NCBI RefSeq assembly: GCF_900116905.1
Contig: NZ_FPCG01000006.1
Span: 1 to 64,000, forward strand
From: Micrococcus terreus
GTDB taxonomy: Bacteria; Actinomycetota; Actinomycetes; Actinomycetales; Micrococcaceae
Direction: 5' to 3'
DNA: 64,000 nucleotides
Program-made: the position numbers and the translations under genes
Part shown: positions 16,300-24,714 of the stretch, in pieces
Numbering within the stretch: position 1 is the stretch's first letter
How the letters are laid out: each line of letters begins with the position of its first letter
Notes under the pieces: generated by a model
What the model was told of the DNA's origin: nothing
The model's database searches: none
The model's input: only the letters and a program-made list of their open reading frames with translations

Positions 16300-17580
16300 T
16301 CAGTCCTCGTCCGGCAGGGCTGCCAGACGCGGAACGCTCGACTCGGAGTCCTCTCCGGCGATCACATCGCCCCAGGACTCCACGATCAGCTCGGCCAGGG
16401 CCTCGCGCTCCTCGAGCGGCAGGAAGGAGGCCTCCACGGCGTTGAGCTGGAAGTCCAGCAGGTCCTCGAGATCGTAGTCGAAGGTCTCGGCCAGCAGGTA
16501 CAGCTCGTCGGTCAGGGAGACCCCGCTCATCAGGCGGTTGTCCGTGTTGACGGTGATGCGGAAGCCCAGCTGGTGGAGCATGTCGATCGGGTGGGTGGTG
16601 ATGTCCGGGCCGAAGGCCGCCACGGCGCCGGTCTGCAGGTTGGAGGACGGGCAGACCTCCAGGGCGATCTCGCGGTCGCGCACCCAGGCGGCGGTCTCGC
16701 CCAGGTCCACCAGGGCGACGTCCTCGCCCAGGAGCCGGCCGTCCTCGTCGGTCCCGCCGAACTCCACGGTGATGTCCTCGGCGATCCGCACGCCGTGGCC
16801 CAGACGCTGGGCGCGGCCGTTGAGCAGCGCGTCCTGGATGGAGGCCACGCCGTCGGACTCGCCGGCGTGCACGGTGGCGGGCAGGTGCTGGGCGGCCAGC
16901 CAGGTGAAGGCCTCGGTGAAGCGGCTGGGCGGGAACCCGGCCTCGGGGCCGGCGATGTCGAAGCCGACCACGCCGGCGTGGCGGTGACGCACGGCCAGCT
17001 CGGCGATCTCCTGGGCGCGGTCCAGGTGGCGCATGGCGGTGATCAGCTGGCCGGTCTGGATGGCGGTCCCGGCGGCCTCCGCCGCGTCCATCCCCTCCTG
17101 CAGTCCGGCCTGGACCGCCTCCACGGCCTCGTCCAGGGTCAGTCCCTGCCGCAGGTGCTGCTCGGGGGCCCAGCGGATCTCGGCGTAGACCACGCCGTCC
17201 TCCACCAGGTCCTCCACGAATTCGCGGGCCACCCGGCGCAGGCCCTCGGCGGTCTGCATCACGGCGATGGTGTGGTCGAAGGTCTCCAGGTAGCGCTCCA
17301 GCGAGCCGGCGTTGGCGGACTCGGTGAACCAGGTGGCCAGGTCATCGGCGTTGTCCGCGGGCAGCTCGTGGCCGATCTGCTGGGCCAACTCCAGCACGGT
17401 GGCCGGGCGCAGTCCGCCGTCCAGGTGGTCGTGCAGGCTGACCTTGGGCAGGGCGGCCAGGTCGATCTCCAGGGGGGAGGGGGCGTCGAAGCCGAAGGGG
17501 CTCTCGGTCAGCTCCTCGTTCAGCTCATCGGTGAGGTGGTTCGGGTTCTCGGGCGCGTTCTGGGGCGAAGTCTCAGTCAC
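16300..17580 (-). CDS. add: adenosine deaminase
   Basis: A 426-residue zinc hydrolase converting (deoxy)adenosine to (deoxy)inosine. It has the zinc pair HDHLDG (about residue 50), substrate-side GFDIAGPE, the zinc and catalytic HAGES, LGHGVRI, CPSSNLQTGA and the zinc Asp in TVNTDNRLMSG. The first 40 residues are an acidic extension outside the usual fold. Its start overlaps the DedA gene end by 8 bases. Its placement after nucleoside importer, cytidine deaminase and thymidine phosphorylase genes marks it as part of a nucleoside-salvage operon. Confidence 0.95.
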   Translation of the reverse strand: MTETSPQNAPENPNHLTDELNEELTESPFGFDAPSPLEIDLAALPKVSLHDHLDGGLRPATVLELAQQIGHELPADNADDLATWFTESANAGSLERYLETFDHTIAVMQTAEGLRRVAREFVEDLVEDGVVYAEIRWAPEQHLRQGLTLDEAVEAVQAGLQEGMDAAEAAGTAIQTGQLITAMRHLDRAQEIAELAVRHRHAGVVGFDIAGPEAGFPPSRFTEAFTWLAAQHLPATVHAGESDGVASIQDALLNGRAQRLGHGVRIAEDITVEFGGTDEDGRLLGEDVALVDLGETAAWVRDREIALEVCPSSNLQTGAVAAFGPDITTHPIDMLHQLGFRITVNTDNRLMSGVSLTDELYLLAETFDYDLEDLLDFQLNAVEASFLPLEEREALAELIVESWGDVIAGEDSESSVPRLAALPDED

Positions 17581-18244
17581 GGGGCGAGTCTACGTCGTCC
17601 CCGTCCACCACCAGGGGCGGTGCGGGGCTGGCGGCCTGGGCCCGGCGCAGCACCCGCGCGTAGATCCGCTTGAGCACGGCGTCGATGATCCAGCCGATCA
17701 CCCCGGCGGCCACCACGGCCACCAGGATCTGCAGGATCGGGTTGTCCAACCAGCCCGCGGTGGCCCGTCCGATCCCGATCGAGTAGCCGGACCAGATCAT
17801 CGCGGCGATCACGTCCAGCAGGGTGAACCACTTCCGGGGGAAGCGGGTGGCCCCGGCAGTGTAGTTCACGGCCACCCGCCCACCGGGGATGAACCGGGCG
17901 GTGGTGATCACGAACGCACCGTGGGACTCCAGGGCGTGCCGGGCGGAGGAGACGGCACGCTGGACGGTGCGGGTGCGCATCCAGCGGAACCGGTCGGTGC
18001 CGATCCGCCGTCCCATCGAGTAGGCGATCTGGTCACCGATGACGGCCCCGGCCATGCCCACCAGCCACAGCAGCCACAGGGAGACGCCCTCGCCGCCGCC
18101 GGAGATGGAGGCCAGCGCCACGATCACCGACTCCGAGGGCACCACGGGGAAGAACCCGTCCACCACGCACAGCACGAACGTCAGCGGCAGCACCCACCAC
18201 TGCCCGGCGGCGTGCAGGATGGCGTCCTTGATCTGGTCCATCAT
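17573..18244 (-). CDS. DedA-family membrane protein
   Basis: A 223-residue integral membrane protein of the DedA/SNARE-associated family, some members of which flip lipid carriers (undecaprenyl phosphate or phosphatidylethanolamine). Family marks: VVDGFFPVVPSESVIVALAS, GDQIAYSMGRRIG, the conserved FIPGGRVAVNYTAGATRFPRK-like segment and WSGYSIGIGRATA, with four to five hydrophobic helices. The tail is charged and cytoplasmic. It lies 61 bp after deoA and overlaps add by 8 bases. No direct link to nucleoside use is known; the substrate is unassigned. Confidence 0.88.
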   Translation of the reverse strand: MMDQIKDAILHAAGQWWVLPLTFVLCVVDGFFPVVPSESVIVALASISGGGEGVSLWLLWLVGMAGAVIGDQIAYSMGRRIGTDRFRWMRTRTVQRAVSSARHALESHGAFVITTARFIPGGRVAVNYTAGATRFPRKWFTLLDVIAAMIWSGYSIGIGRATAGWLDNPILQILVAVVAAGVIGWIIDAVLKRIYARVLRRAQAASPAPPLVVDGDDVDSPRD

Positions 18245-18305
18245 CTGCTGTGCATCACTCCCCCGTCACCGGCCCCGGCCGTTCAGCGTCCCGTCCCCGG
18301 TCCGG

Positions 18306-19637
18306 TCAGCTGATCCGGTCCATCACCAGGGGACGCTCGAGCGCGGCACGCGCCTCGTCCGAGCCCTCGGCGGAGATGTCGTAGCCGCCCTCCAGGGCTG
18401 CCAGCGCACGGTCGAAGGCCTCCGGGGTGTCGGTCAGCAGGGTCATCAGCGGCTGCCCCTGCTGCACAGTGTCGCCCGGCTTGGCGTGCATCCGCACACC
18501 CGCTCCGGCCTGCACCGGGTCCTCCTTGCGGGCCCGCCCTGCGCCCAGCCGCCAGGCGGCCAGTCCGACGGACATGGCATCCAGGCGAGACAGGATTCCC
18601 GACGACCGCGCCGTCACCACCTGCGATTCCCTCGCCTGGGGCAGGGCCGCGTCCGGGTCGCCGCTCTGCGCGGAGATCATCTTGCGCCAGACATCCATGG
18701 CGCGGCCGTCCTTGAGCGCCTCGGCGGGGTCCTGGTCGGTCACTCCGGCACCGGCGAGCATCTCCCGGGCCAGGGCCACGGTCAGCTCCACCACGTCGGC
18801 CGGACCGCCGCCGGCCAGCACCTCCACGGACTCCTCGACCTCGATCGCGTTGCCTGCGGTCAGGCCCAGCGGTGTGCTCATGTCGGTCAGCAGCGCGGTG
18901 GTGTTCACTCCGGCGTCCCGGCCCAGGTCCACCATGGTGCGGGCCAGCTCGCGGGCGTCCTGCTCGTTCTTCATGAACGCACCGGAGCCGCACTTGACGT
19001 CCAGCACCAGGGTCCCGGTGCCCTCGGCGATCTTCTTGGACATGATCGAGGAGGCGATCAGCGGGATGGCCTCCACCGTGCCGGTGACATCACGCAGTGC
19101 GTAGAGCTTCTTGTCCGCCGGGGCCAGTCCGGACCCAGCGGCACAGATGACCGCACCGATCTCCGAGAGCTGGTCCATCATCTGCTGGTTGGTCAGGTTC
19201 GCCTGCCAGCCGGGGATGGCCTCGAGCTTGTCCAGGGTGCCGCCGGTGTGACCCAGTCCGCGGCCGGACAGCTGCGGGACGGCCACGCCGTACACCGCCA
19301 CCAGCGGAGCCAACGGCAGGGTGATCTTGTCACCCACGCCGCCGGTGGAGTGCTTGTCCGCTGTGGGGCGAGTGACGCCGTCGGGAGAGCGCAGCCCGGA
19401 GAAGTCCAGGCGCTCACCCGAGGCGATCATCGCCTGGGTCCAACGGGCGATCTCCGTCCGCTCCATCCCGTTGAGCAGGATGGCCATGTTCAGCGCGGCC
19501 ATCTGCTCATCGGCCACCACCCCGCGCGTGTAGGCGTCCACCACCCAGTCGATCTGCTCCGGACTCAGCTGCTGGCGGTCGCGCTTGGTGCGGATGATCT
19601 CGATCGCGTCGAAGGGCTCGTGCGTGGGAGCGCTCAT
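18306..19637 (-). CDS. deoA: thymidine phosphorylase
   Basis: A 443-residue pyrimidine nucleoside phosphorylase that cleaves thymidine (and deoxyuridine) with phosphate to base and deoxyribose-1-phosphate. The glycosyltransferase-3 N-domain contains EQIDWVVDAYTRG. The signature SGRGLGHTGGTLDKLEAIPG, phosphate-binding KHSTGGVGDK and KCGSGAFM follow. The C-terminal PYNP domain carries VRMHAKPGDTVQQGQPL. ATG 19637 is 35 bp after the cytidine deaminase stop. It works downstream of the importer and deaminase in pyrimidine nucleoside breakdown. A variant of the dispersed word (TCGTCGGG) lies at 18599. Confidence 0.95.
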   Translation of the reverse strand: MSAPTHEPFDAIEIIRTKRDRQQLSPEQIDWVVDAYTRGVVADEQMAALNMAILLNGMERTEIARWTQAMIASGERLDFSGLRSPDGVTRPTADKHSTGGVGDKITLPLAPLVAVYGVAVPQLSGRGLGHTGGTLDKLEAIPGWQANLTNQQMMDQLSEIGAVICAAGSGLAPADKKLYALRDVTGTVEAIPLIASSIMSKKIAEGTGTLVLDVKCGSGAFMKNEQDARELARTMVDLGRDAGVNTTALLTDMSTPLGLTAGNAIEVEESVEVLAGGGPADVVELTVALAREMLAGAGVTDQDPAEALKDGRAMDVWRKMISAQSGDPDAALPQARESQVVTARSSGILSRLDAMSVGLAAWRLGAGRARKEDPVQAGAGVRMHAKPGDTVQQGQPLMTLLTDTPEAFDRALAALEGGYDISAEGSDEARAALERPLVMDRIS

Positions 19638-19672
19638 GTGGGGGTGATGTCCTTTCTCGGGGACAGTCAGGG

Positions 19673-20179
19673 TCAGGTCTGGGTGCGGCCGCGCTGCTCA
19701 GCGGCGGCCATGTCCTCAGGTCCGAAGGCCTGAGGCAGGATCTCGTCCATGGTCTTCACGCCCTGGGTGCTCATCAGCTTCATGCCGGGTGCATGGAACT
19801 CGTAGAGCAGCTGGCGGCAGCGGCCGCAGGGCATCAGGATCTCGCCGCGTCCGTCCACGCAGTAGAACGCCACCAGGCGCCCTCCTCCGGTGCGGTGCAG
19901 TTCGGAGACCAGCGAGCACTCGGCGCACAGGGTCAGCCCCAGGGAGGCGTTCTCGATGTTGCAGCCGGCCACGATCCGCCCGTCCTCCACCAGCGCTGCG
20001 GCCCCCACCGGGAATCCGGAGTACGGGACGTAGGCGCGGGTCATGGCGGCCCGAGCGGCGGACTCCAGACGGCCCCAGTCGATGCTGGACTCGCTGCGCA
20101 CCAGCGGGATGGAGGCGGTGAACAGCTCGTCCTCGAAGCCGTCGGAGACGTCGTCGGTGAAATCGGGGTCTGAGCTCAC
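19673..20179 (-). CDS. cdd: cytidine deaminase
   Basis: A 168-residue zinc enzyme turning cytidine and deoxycytidine into uridine forms. It contains YVPYSGFPVGAAAL, substrate-binding GCNIENASLGLTLCAE with the first zinc Cys and catalytic Glu, and PCGRCRQLLYEF with the other two zinc Cys. The family is usually about 130 residues; here a 30-residue acidic N-terminal extension precedes the fold. GTG 20179 is separated from the upstream permease stop by a single base, so translation is probably coupled. An in-frame later start would remove the extension. Confidence 0.93.
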   Translation of the reverse strand: MSSDPDFTDDVSDGFEDELFTASIPLVRSESSIDWGRLESAARAAMTRAYVPYSGFPVGAAALVEDGRIVAGCNIENASLGLTLCAECSLVSELHRTGGGRLVAFYCVDGRGEILMPCGRCRQLLYEFHAPGMKLMSTQGVKTMDEILPQAFGPEDMAAAEQRGRTQT

Positions 20180-20180
20180 G

Positions 20181-21494
20181 TCACTCCTTGGTGTACGGCG
20201 TACCGGCGGCGGCCGGCCCGCGGGAGCGGCCCACCAGTCCGGCCACCGCGAAGACGGTCACCAGGTAGGGCAGCATCGCCATGAACTGGCTGGGCACCGG
20301 AGTGCCCAGGATCGCCAGGACGTACTGCAGGTTGGTGGCGAAGCCGAAGAGCAGGGCGGCGAAGAACGCGCCGATCGGGTTCCAGCGTCCGAAGATCACG
20401 GCCGCCAGCGCGATGAAGCCCTGACCGGCAGTCATCTCCTTGGAGAAGGACGAGGAGCTGACCAGGGTGAAGAACGCTCCGCCCATGCCGGCGATCGCAC
20501 CGGCCAGCAGCACGTTGATGTACCGGGTGCGCAGCACCTTGATGCCCACGGTGTCTGCGGCCTTGGGGTGCTCGCCCACGGCGCGCACACGCAGTCCCCA
20601 CTTGGTGTGGAACAGGCCGATGTAGAGCGCGGCGACGATCAGGTACATGCCGTAGCCCAGCACGGTCTGGTCAAACAGGATCGGGCCGATGATCGGGATG
20701 TCCGCCAGCACCGGGATGCGGATGCTGGTGAAGTGCGAGGGCGAGTTCAGCGTGGAGCTGTTCGGTGCCAGCACGGTGGAGAACAGGAAGCTGGTCAGTC
20801 CGGCCACCAGCACGTTGAGCACCACGCCGACGATCACCTGGTTGACCAGGTACTTGATGGAGAACACCGCCAGCAGCACGGAGACCAGCACCCCGGCGAC
20901 GACGGCCGCCAGCAGGCCTGCCCACGGCGAGTCGGTGATGGAGGAGACCACGGCTGCGGTGAAGGCACCGGCCAGCAGCTGGCCTTCGATGGCGATGTTG
21001 ACCACGCCTGCGCGCTCGGAGAGCACACCGGCCATGGAGCCGAAGATCAGCGGCACGGCCAGCACGAAGGACCCGGCGATCAGCCCGGTCAGGAACACCG
21101 AGGTGTTCTGGGCGGAGCCGACCACCCAGACCAGGAACCCGGCCACGAGCAGCAGAGCGAACAGGGCGGCCTGCCAGCCGGCCACGTTGCGTCCCCGCGA
21201 CACCGAGACGAAGGCCCAGACGGTCAGCGCGGCCATCAGCAGGGTGATCACCCAGCCCACGGGGACGGTGGGGGCCACCAGGTCCGGGATGTGGACGGCG
21301 TCGTTGGGGGTGGAGATGCGGAAGGTCGCGCTCTTGCCGGAGGCGTTGAGCGTGAACAGCAGCAGGGAGACCAGAGTGAAGACCGCGAAGACGATCGGCG
21401 TGTTCCAGTGGCGGACCACGTCCTGCTCGGGCGTCTGCGCCTGGGGGCGCGGAGTCTCTGACCTGGAGTCAGTGGCGGTGACGGTGTGGCTCAC
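20181..21494 (-). CDS. ABC transporter permease, nucleoside (BMP/NupQ-type)
   Basis: A 437-residue inner-membrane permease of the branched-chain/BMP superfamily (BPD_transp_2). It has about 9-10 helices after a hydrophilic N-terminal 30 residues. Family cores: MAGVLSERAGVVNIAIEGQL, VSVLLAVFSIKYLVNQVIVG, WGLRVRAVGEHPKAADTVGI and LAAVIFGRWNPIGAFFAALLFG. An extra hydrophobic block at about 30-120 precedes the standard core. The start overlaps the stop of the first permease gene by four bases. It forms the channel with its partner permease for nucleosides delivered by the lipoprotein encoded at 24.7 kb. Confidence 0.92.
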   Translation of the reverse strand: MSHTVTATDSRSETPRPQAQTPEQDVVRHWNTPIVFAVFTLVSLLLFTLNASGKSATFRISTPNDAVHIPDLVAPTVPVGWVITLLMAALTVWAFVSVSRGRNVAGWQAALFALLLVAGFLVWVVGSAQNTSVFLTGLIAGSFVLAVPLIFGSMAGVLSERAGVVNIAIEGQLLAGAFTAAVVSSITDSPWAGLLAAVVAGVLVSVLLAVFSIKYLVNQVIVGVVLNVLVAGLTSFLFSTVLAPNSSTLNSPSHFTSIRIPVLADIPIIGPILFDQTVLGYGMYLIVAALYIGLFHTKWGLRVRAVGEHPKAADTVGIKVLRTRYINVLLAGAIAGMGGAFFTLVSSSSFSKEMTAGQGFIALAAVIFGRWNPIGAFFAALLFGFATNLQYVLAILGTPVPSQFMAMLPYLVTVFAVAGLVGRSRGPAAAGTPYTKE

Positions 21495-22999
21495 AGCTGC
21501 TCCCCTTCCCCGGCGGCCCGGCGACGGGCGTCCTCGTCCTGGTGGACCTCCTCTGCCGTGGGGTGTGACCCCAGGGGCGGTCCGCTGTCCGGCGGTGTGG
21601 ATGACACATCAGCCTCGTCGGCGGTGGCCTCCTCCTCCGCATCAGCCAGACCGGCTCCGTCACCCGTGGCACCGGCAGGTGCATGGGTGGTGCCGTCAGC
21701 GGTGGCGGTGGTGGAGGCGGCCACACCGGCGGCCAGCGGCTGGGTCACCGGGTCGGCCGAGGTGCGGGCCTTGAGGGCTCCGGGCTGGGGCAGACGGAAG
21801 ATGGTGCGGACCAGCGGAGGTGCGGCGATGAACAGCACGATGAAGGACTGGACCACGAGCACGATGTCGATCGGCACACCGGTCTCGACCTGCATGGTCA
21901 CGCCACCGGCACGCAGCGCACCGAAGAGCAGGCCGGCGAAGAAGACACCGATCGGGTTGGACCGGCCCAGCAGGGCCACGGTGATGGCATCGAAGCCGAA
22001 GGATCCGGCCACATCGGTGTTGAGCACCTTCTCGGTGCCGGAAACCTGGGCCATGCCGGCCAGGCCGGCCAGACCACCGGAGATCGCCATGGCGGTGATG
22101 TACATGGACCGCACGGAGATGCCGGCGGTGCGGGCGGCCGTGGGATTGGCACCCACGGCGCGCAGCCGGAAGCCGATGGTGGACCGGCTCAACAGCCACC
22201 AGGCGAAGACGGTCGCCAGGATGGCCACCACGAACCCCCAGTTCAGCCGGAAGCTGTCACCGATCAGCGGCGGGAACAGGGCTGTCGGCTCGAGGGCGTC
22301 CGAGACCGGGTTCGTGGAGCCTTCGGCCTGCAGGACCGGAGTGTAGAGCAGGTAGGTGACCAGGTTGATGGCCACGTAGTTGAGCATGATCGTCAGGATC
22401 ACCTCATGGGCACCGGTCCAGGCCTTGAGCGCTCCGACCACCGAACCCCACAGGGCACCGCCGAGGATGCCCATGATCAGCACCAGCAGCAGGTGGATCC
22501 CGGCGGGCAGCTGCAGGTGGACGCCGAACCAGGTGGCGAACATGGCCCCGAAGATCATCTGGCCCTGGCCACCGATGTTGAACAGGCCCGCGCGGAAGGA
22601 GATGGCGATGCCCAGCGAGATGATGATCAGCGGGGTGGCCACCGTCAGGGTCTCGGTGAGCGGGTGGAACATCCCGGTGACACTCGAGGCCTCGTAGTTG
22701 AAGATGGAGCCACGGAACAGTGCCGCATAGGCGCTGGTCACAGCAGTCCAGGCGGCGGCCAAGGCGTCCATGGGGCGACTGAAGAAGTAGGCCGCGGCGT
22801 CCAGGAAGTCCTGGTTGGTGAAGATGATCAGCAGGGCACTGATGATCAGCGAGAGCAGGATGGCCAGCACGGTCACCATGCCGTTGCCGGACATGATCTC
22901 GCGCATCACAGAGCCGGAGGACCCGGCTCCCGAGGTGGTCTGGGCCGATGAGCGGCTGGCACCGCGCTCAGGTCGTTCGGTGGTGGCAGTGGAGCTCAT
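21491..22999 (-). CDS. ABC transporter permease, nucleoside (NupP-type)
   Basis: A 502-residue partner permease. After a Ser/Thr-rich start it carries TLTVATPLIIISLGIAISFRA, the core FNIGGQGQMIFGAM, LNYVAINLVTYLLY, STIGFRLRAVGANPTAARTAGI and TVALLGRSNPIGVFFAGLLFGAL. The last 90 residues (Ala/Thr/Glu-rich, after LPQPGALKA) are hydrophilic and have no counterpart in shorter homologues. The start overlaps the ATPase stop by four bases (ATGA), fitting stoichiometric coupling of the transporter subunits. Confidence 0.92.
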   Translation of the reverse strand: MSSTATTERPERGASRSSAQTTSGAGSSGSVMREIMSGNGMVTVLAILLSLIISALLIIFTNQDFLDAAAYFFSRPMDALAAAWTAVTSAYAALFRGSIFNYEASSVTGMFHPLTETLTVATPLIIISLGIAISFRAGLFNIGGQGQMIFGAMFATWFGVHLQLPAGIHLLLVLIMGILGGALWGSVVGALKAWTGAHEVILTIMLNYVAINLVTYLLYTPVLQAEGSTNPVSDALEPTALFPPLIGDSFRLNWGFVVAILATVFAWWLLSRSTIGFRLRAVGANPTAARTAGISVRSMYITAMAISGGLAGLAGMAQVSGTEKVLNTDVAGSFGFDAITVALLGRSNPIGVFFAGLLFGALRAGGVTMQVETGVPIDIVLVVQSFIVLFIAAPPLVRTIFRLPQPGALKARTSADPVTQPLAAGVAASTTATADGTTHAPAGATGDGAGLADAEEEATADEADVSSTPPDSGPPLGSHPTAEEVHQDEDARRRAAGEGEQL

Positions 23000-24540
23000 G
23001 CCCGGGTTCCCTCCTGGGTCACGGTGTGCTGGTCGTGCTGGACCTCATGCTGGATGCCGGCCATCATCAGGCCCAGCTCGTCACGTGAGGTGTCACCGGG
23101 GACGATGCCCATGATCTTGCCGTGGTACATCACAGCGATCCGGTCGGCGAGCTCCAGGACCTCGTCCAGCTCGGTGGAGACGATCAGCACCGGGGTGCCT
23201 GCGTCACGCTCCTGGACGATCCGGTCGTGCAGGAACTCGATGGAGCCCACGTCCACGCCGCGGGTCGGCTGAGAGGCGATGAAGAGGCTGAGGCCGTCCA
23301 CCAGCTCTCGGGCCATGACCACCTTCTGCTGGTTGCCGCCGGAGAGGGTGCTCACGGGAACGTCCACGCCCTGGGTGCGGACGTCGAAGGTCTCCACTCG
23401 CTGCGCGGCGAACTCGCGGATCGCGGAGGGGCTCAGCTGGACGGCGTTGCCGGCCGGAGCCTGATCGAAGCGGTTCAGCACCATGTTCTCGGCCACGGAG
23501 AACGAGCCGACCAGACCGTCGGTGGACCGGTCCTCGGGGACGTAGCCGACCCCGGCGCGGATGATCTGGCGGGTGGTGCGGCCGAGCAGCTCCTGACCGT
23601 CCAGCCGGATGGAGCCGGAGGCCTTGTGCAGCCCCATGATGGCCTCGGTCAGCTCGGTCTGGCCGTTGCCCTGGACACCGGCCACCGCCAGGATCTCGCC
23701 CTGGCGGATGCCGAAGGAGACATGGTCCACGATCCGCTGGCCGGTGGGGCTCAGCACGGTGAGGTCACGGACCACGAAGGTCTCCTCGCCGACCTTCGGT
23801 GCGGACTTCTGGCGATTCAGGACCACATCGCGGCCGACCATCAGGGCGGCCAGCTCGGACTGCTCCGCAGAGGGGTCGGCGGTGCCGACCAGTCTGCCGC
23901 GTCGAAGCACGCTGATGCGGGTGGAGATGGCCTTGACCTCACGCAGCTTGTGGGAGATGAAGACGATGGCGGTGCCGTTGTCCCGCAGCTGACGGATGAT
24001 CTCCAGCAGCTCGTCGGTCTCCTGAGGAGTGAGCACGGCGGTGGGCTCGTCCAGGATCAGCACCTTGGCATCGCGCACCAGCGCCTTGATGATCTCCACG
24101 CGCTGCTGGACGCCCACGGGCAGGTCCTCGACGATCGCATCGGGGTCCACATGGAAGCCGTAGCGATCGGAGATCTCCCGGATCTTGCGCCTGGTGCTCT
24201 CCAGGTCCAGGATGCCGGCGGCGCGGGTGTGCTCGTCTCCCAGGGCGACGTTCTCTGCCACGGTGAACACCGGGATGAGCATGAAGTGCTGGTGCACCAT
24301 GCCGATGCCGGCCGCCATGGCCTCGCCCGGTCCGGAGAAGGCCACGGGCTGATCATCGACCAGGATCTGTCCCTCGGTCGGCTCGTAGAGGCCGAACAAC
24401 ACGTTCATCAGCGTGGACTTGCCGGCACCGTTCTCACCGAGCAGCGAGTGGACCTCGCCGGACTCGACGACCAGGTCGATCGAGTCGTTCGCCGTGAACT
24501 CACCGAATCTCTTGGTGATGCCGCGTAGTTCGAGTTTCAC
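22996..24540 (-). CDS. ABC transporter ATP-binding protein, nucleoside importer (two NBDs)
   Basis: A 514-residue double ATPase of the RbsA/NupO kind. NBD1: Walker A GENGAGKST (about 35-43), signature VGVQQRVEIIKAL, Walker B KVLILDEPTAVLTPQE and H-loop VFISHKL. NBD2 is degenerate at Walker A (GVQGNGQTE) but keeps TLSGGNQQKVVMAREL and the region of Walker B (LFIASQPTRGVD, lacking the usual D-E pair), so only the first site is likely to hydrolyse ATP. GTG 24540 is chosen because MKLELRGITKRFG begins the fold. A 15-bp hairpin separates it from the upstream lipoprotein gene. Confidence 0.93.
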   Translation of the reverse strand: MKLELRGITKRFGEFTANDSIDLVVESGEVHSLLGENGAGKSTLMNVLFGLYEPTEGQILVDDQPVAFSGPGEAMAAGIGMVHQHFMLIPVFTVAENVALGDEHTRAAGILDLESTRRKIREISDRYGFHVDPDAIVEDLPVGVQQRVEIIKALVRDAKVLILDEPTAVLTPQETDELLEIIRQLRDNGTAIVFISHKLREVKAISTRISVLRRGRLVGTADPSAEQSELAALMVGRDVVLNRQKSAPKVGEETFVVRDLTVLSPTGQRIVDHVSFGIRQGEILAVAGVQGNGQTELTEAIMGLHKASGSIRLDGQELLGRTTRQIIRAGVGYVPEDRSTDGLVGSFSVAENMVLNRFDQAPAGNAVQLSPSAIREFAAQRVETFDVRTQGVDVPVSTLSGGNQQKVVMARELVDGLSLFIASQPTRGVDVGSIEFLHDRIVQERDAGTPVLIVSTELDEVLELADRIAVMYHGKIMGIVPGDTSRDELGLMMAGIQHEVQHDQHTVTQEGTRA

Positions 24541-24597
24541 CGTGGGGCAGCCGTTCTGGTCTTCCGGACCGTTGCGGGGATCGTGGGTGGTCCGGCG

Positions 24598-24637
24598 TCG
24601 AGGCGGCGGGACAGCTGGTGCCGTCCCGCCGCCTCGA
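24598..24637 (-). terminator. intercistronic hairpin between lipoprotein and ABC ATPase genes
   Basis: A perfect 15-bp stem (TCGAGGCGGCGGGAC / GTCCCGCCGCCTCGA) with a 10-nt loop lies in the 174-bp gap between the binding-protein and ATPase genes. It has no U-run. The likely effect is partial termination or protection of the upstream message, giving more binding protein than transporter, a common arrangement in binding-protein operons. Confidence 0.65.
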
Positions 24638-24714
24638 GCCGGGTGGAGATGCCGCCGGGCACCTCGGTCAAGGTCGGACGCCGGAGCCTGAGGGACCCCG
24701 GCGTCAGGACCCTA

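Noticed and set aside
18039-19733. Plus-strand frame of 564 codons over deoA and DedA
   Set aside because: No family motif, extreme composition, and both minus-strand genes there have complete domain signatures.
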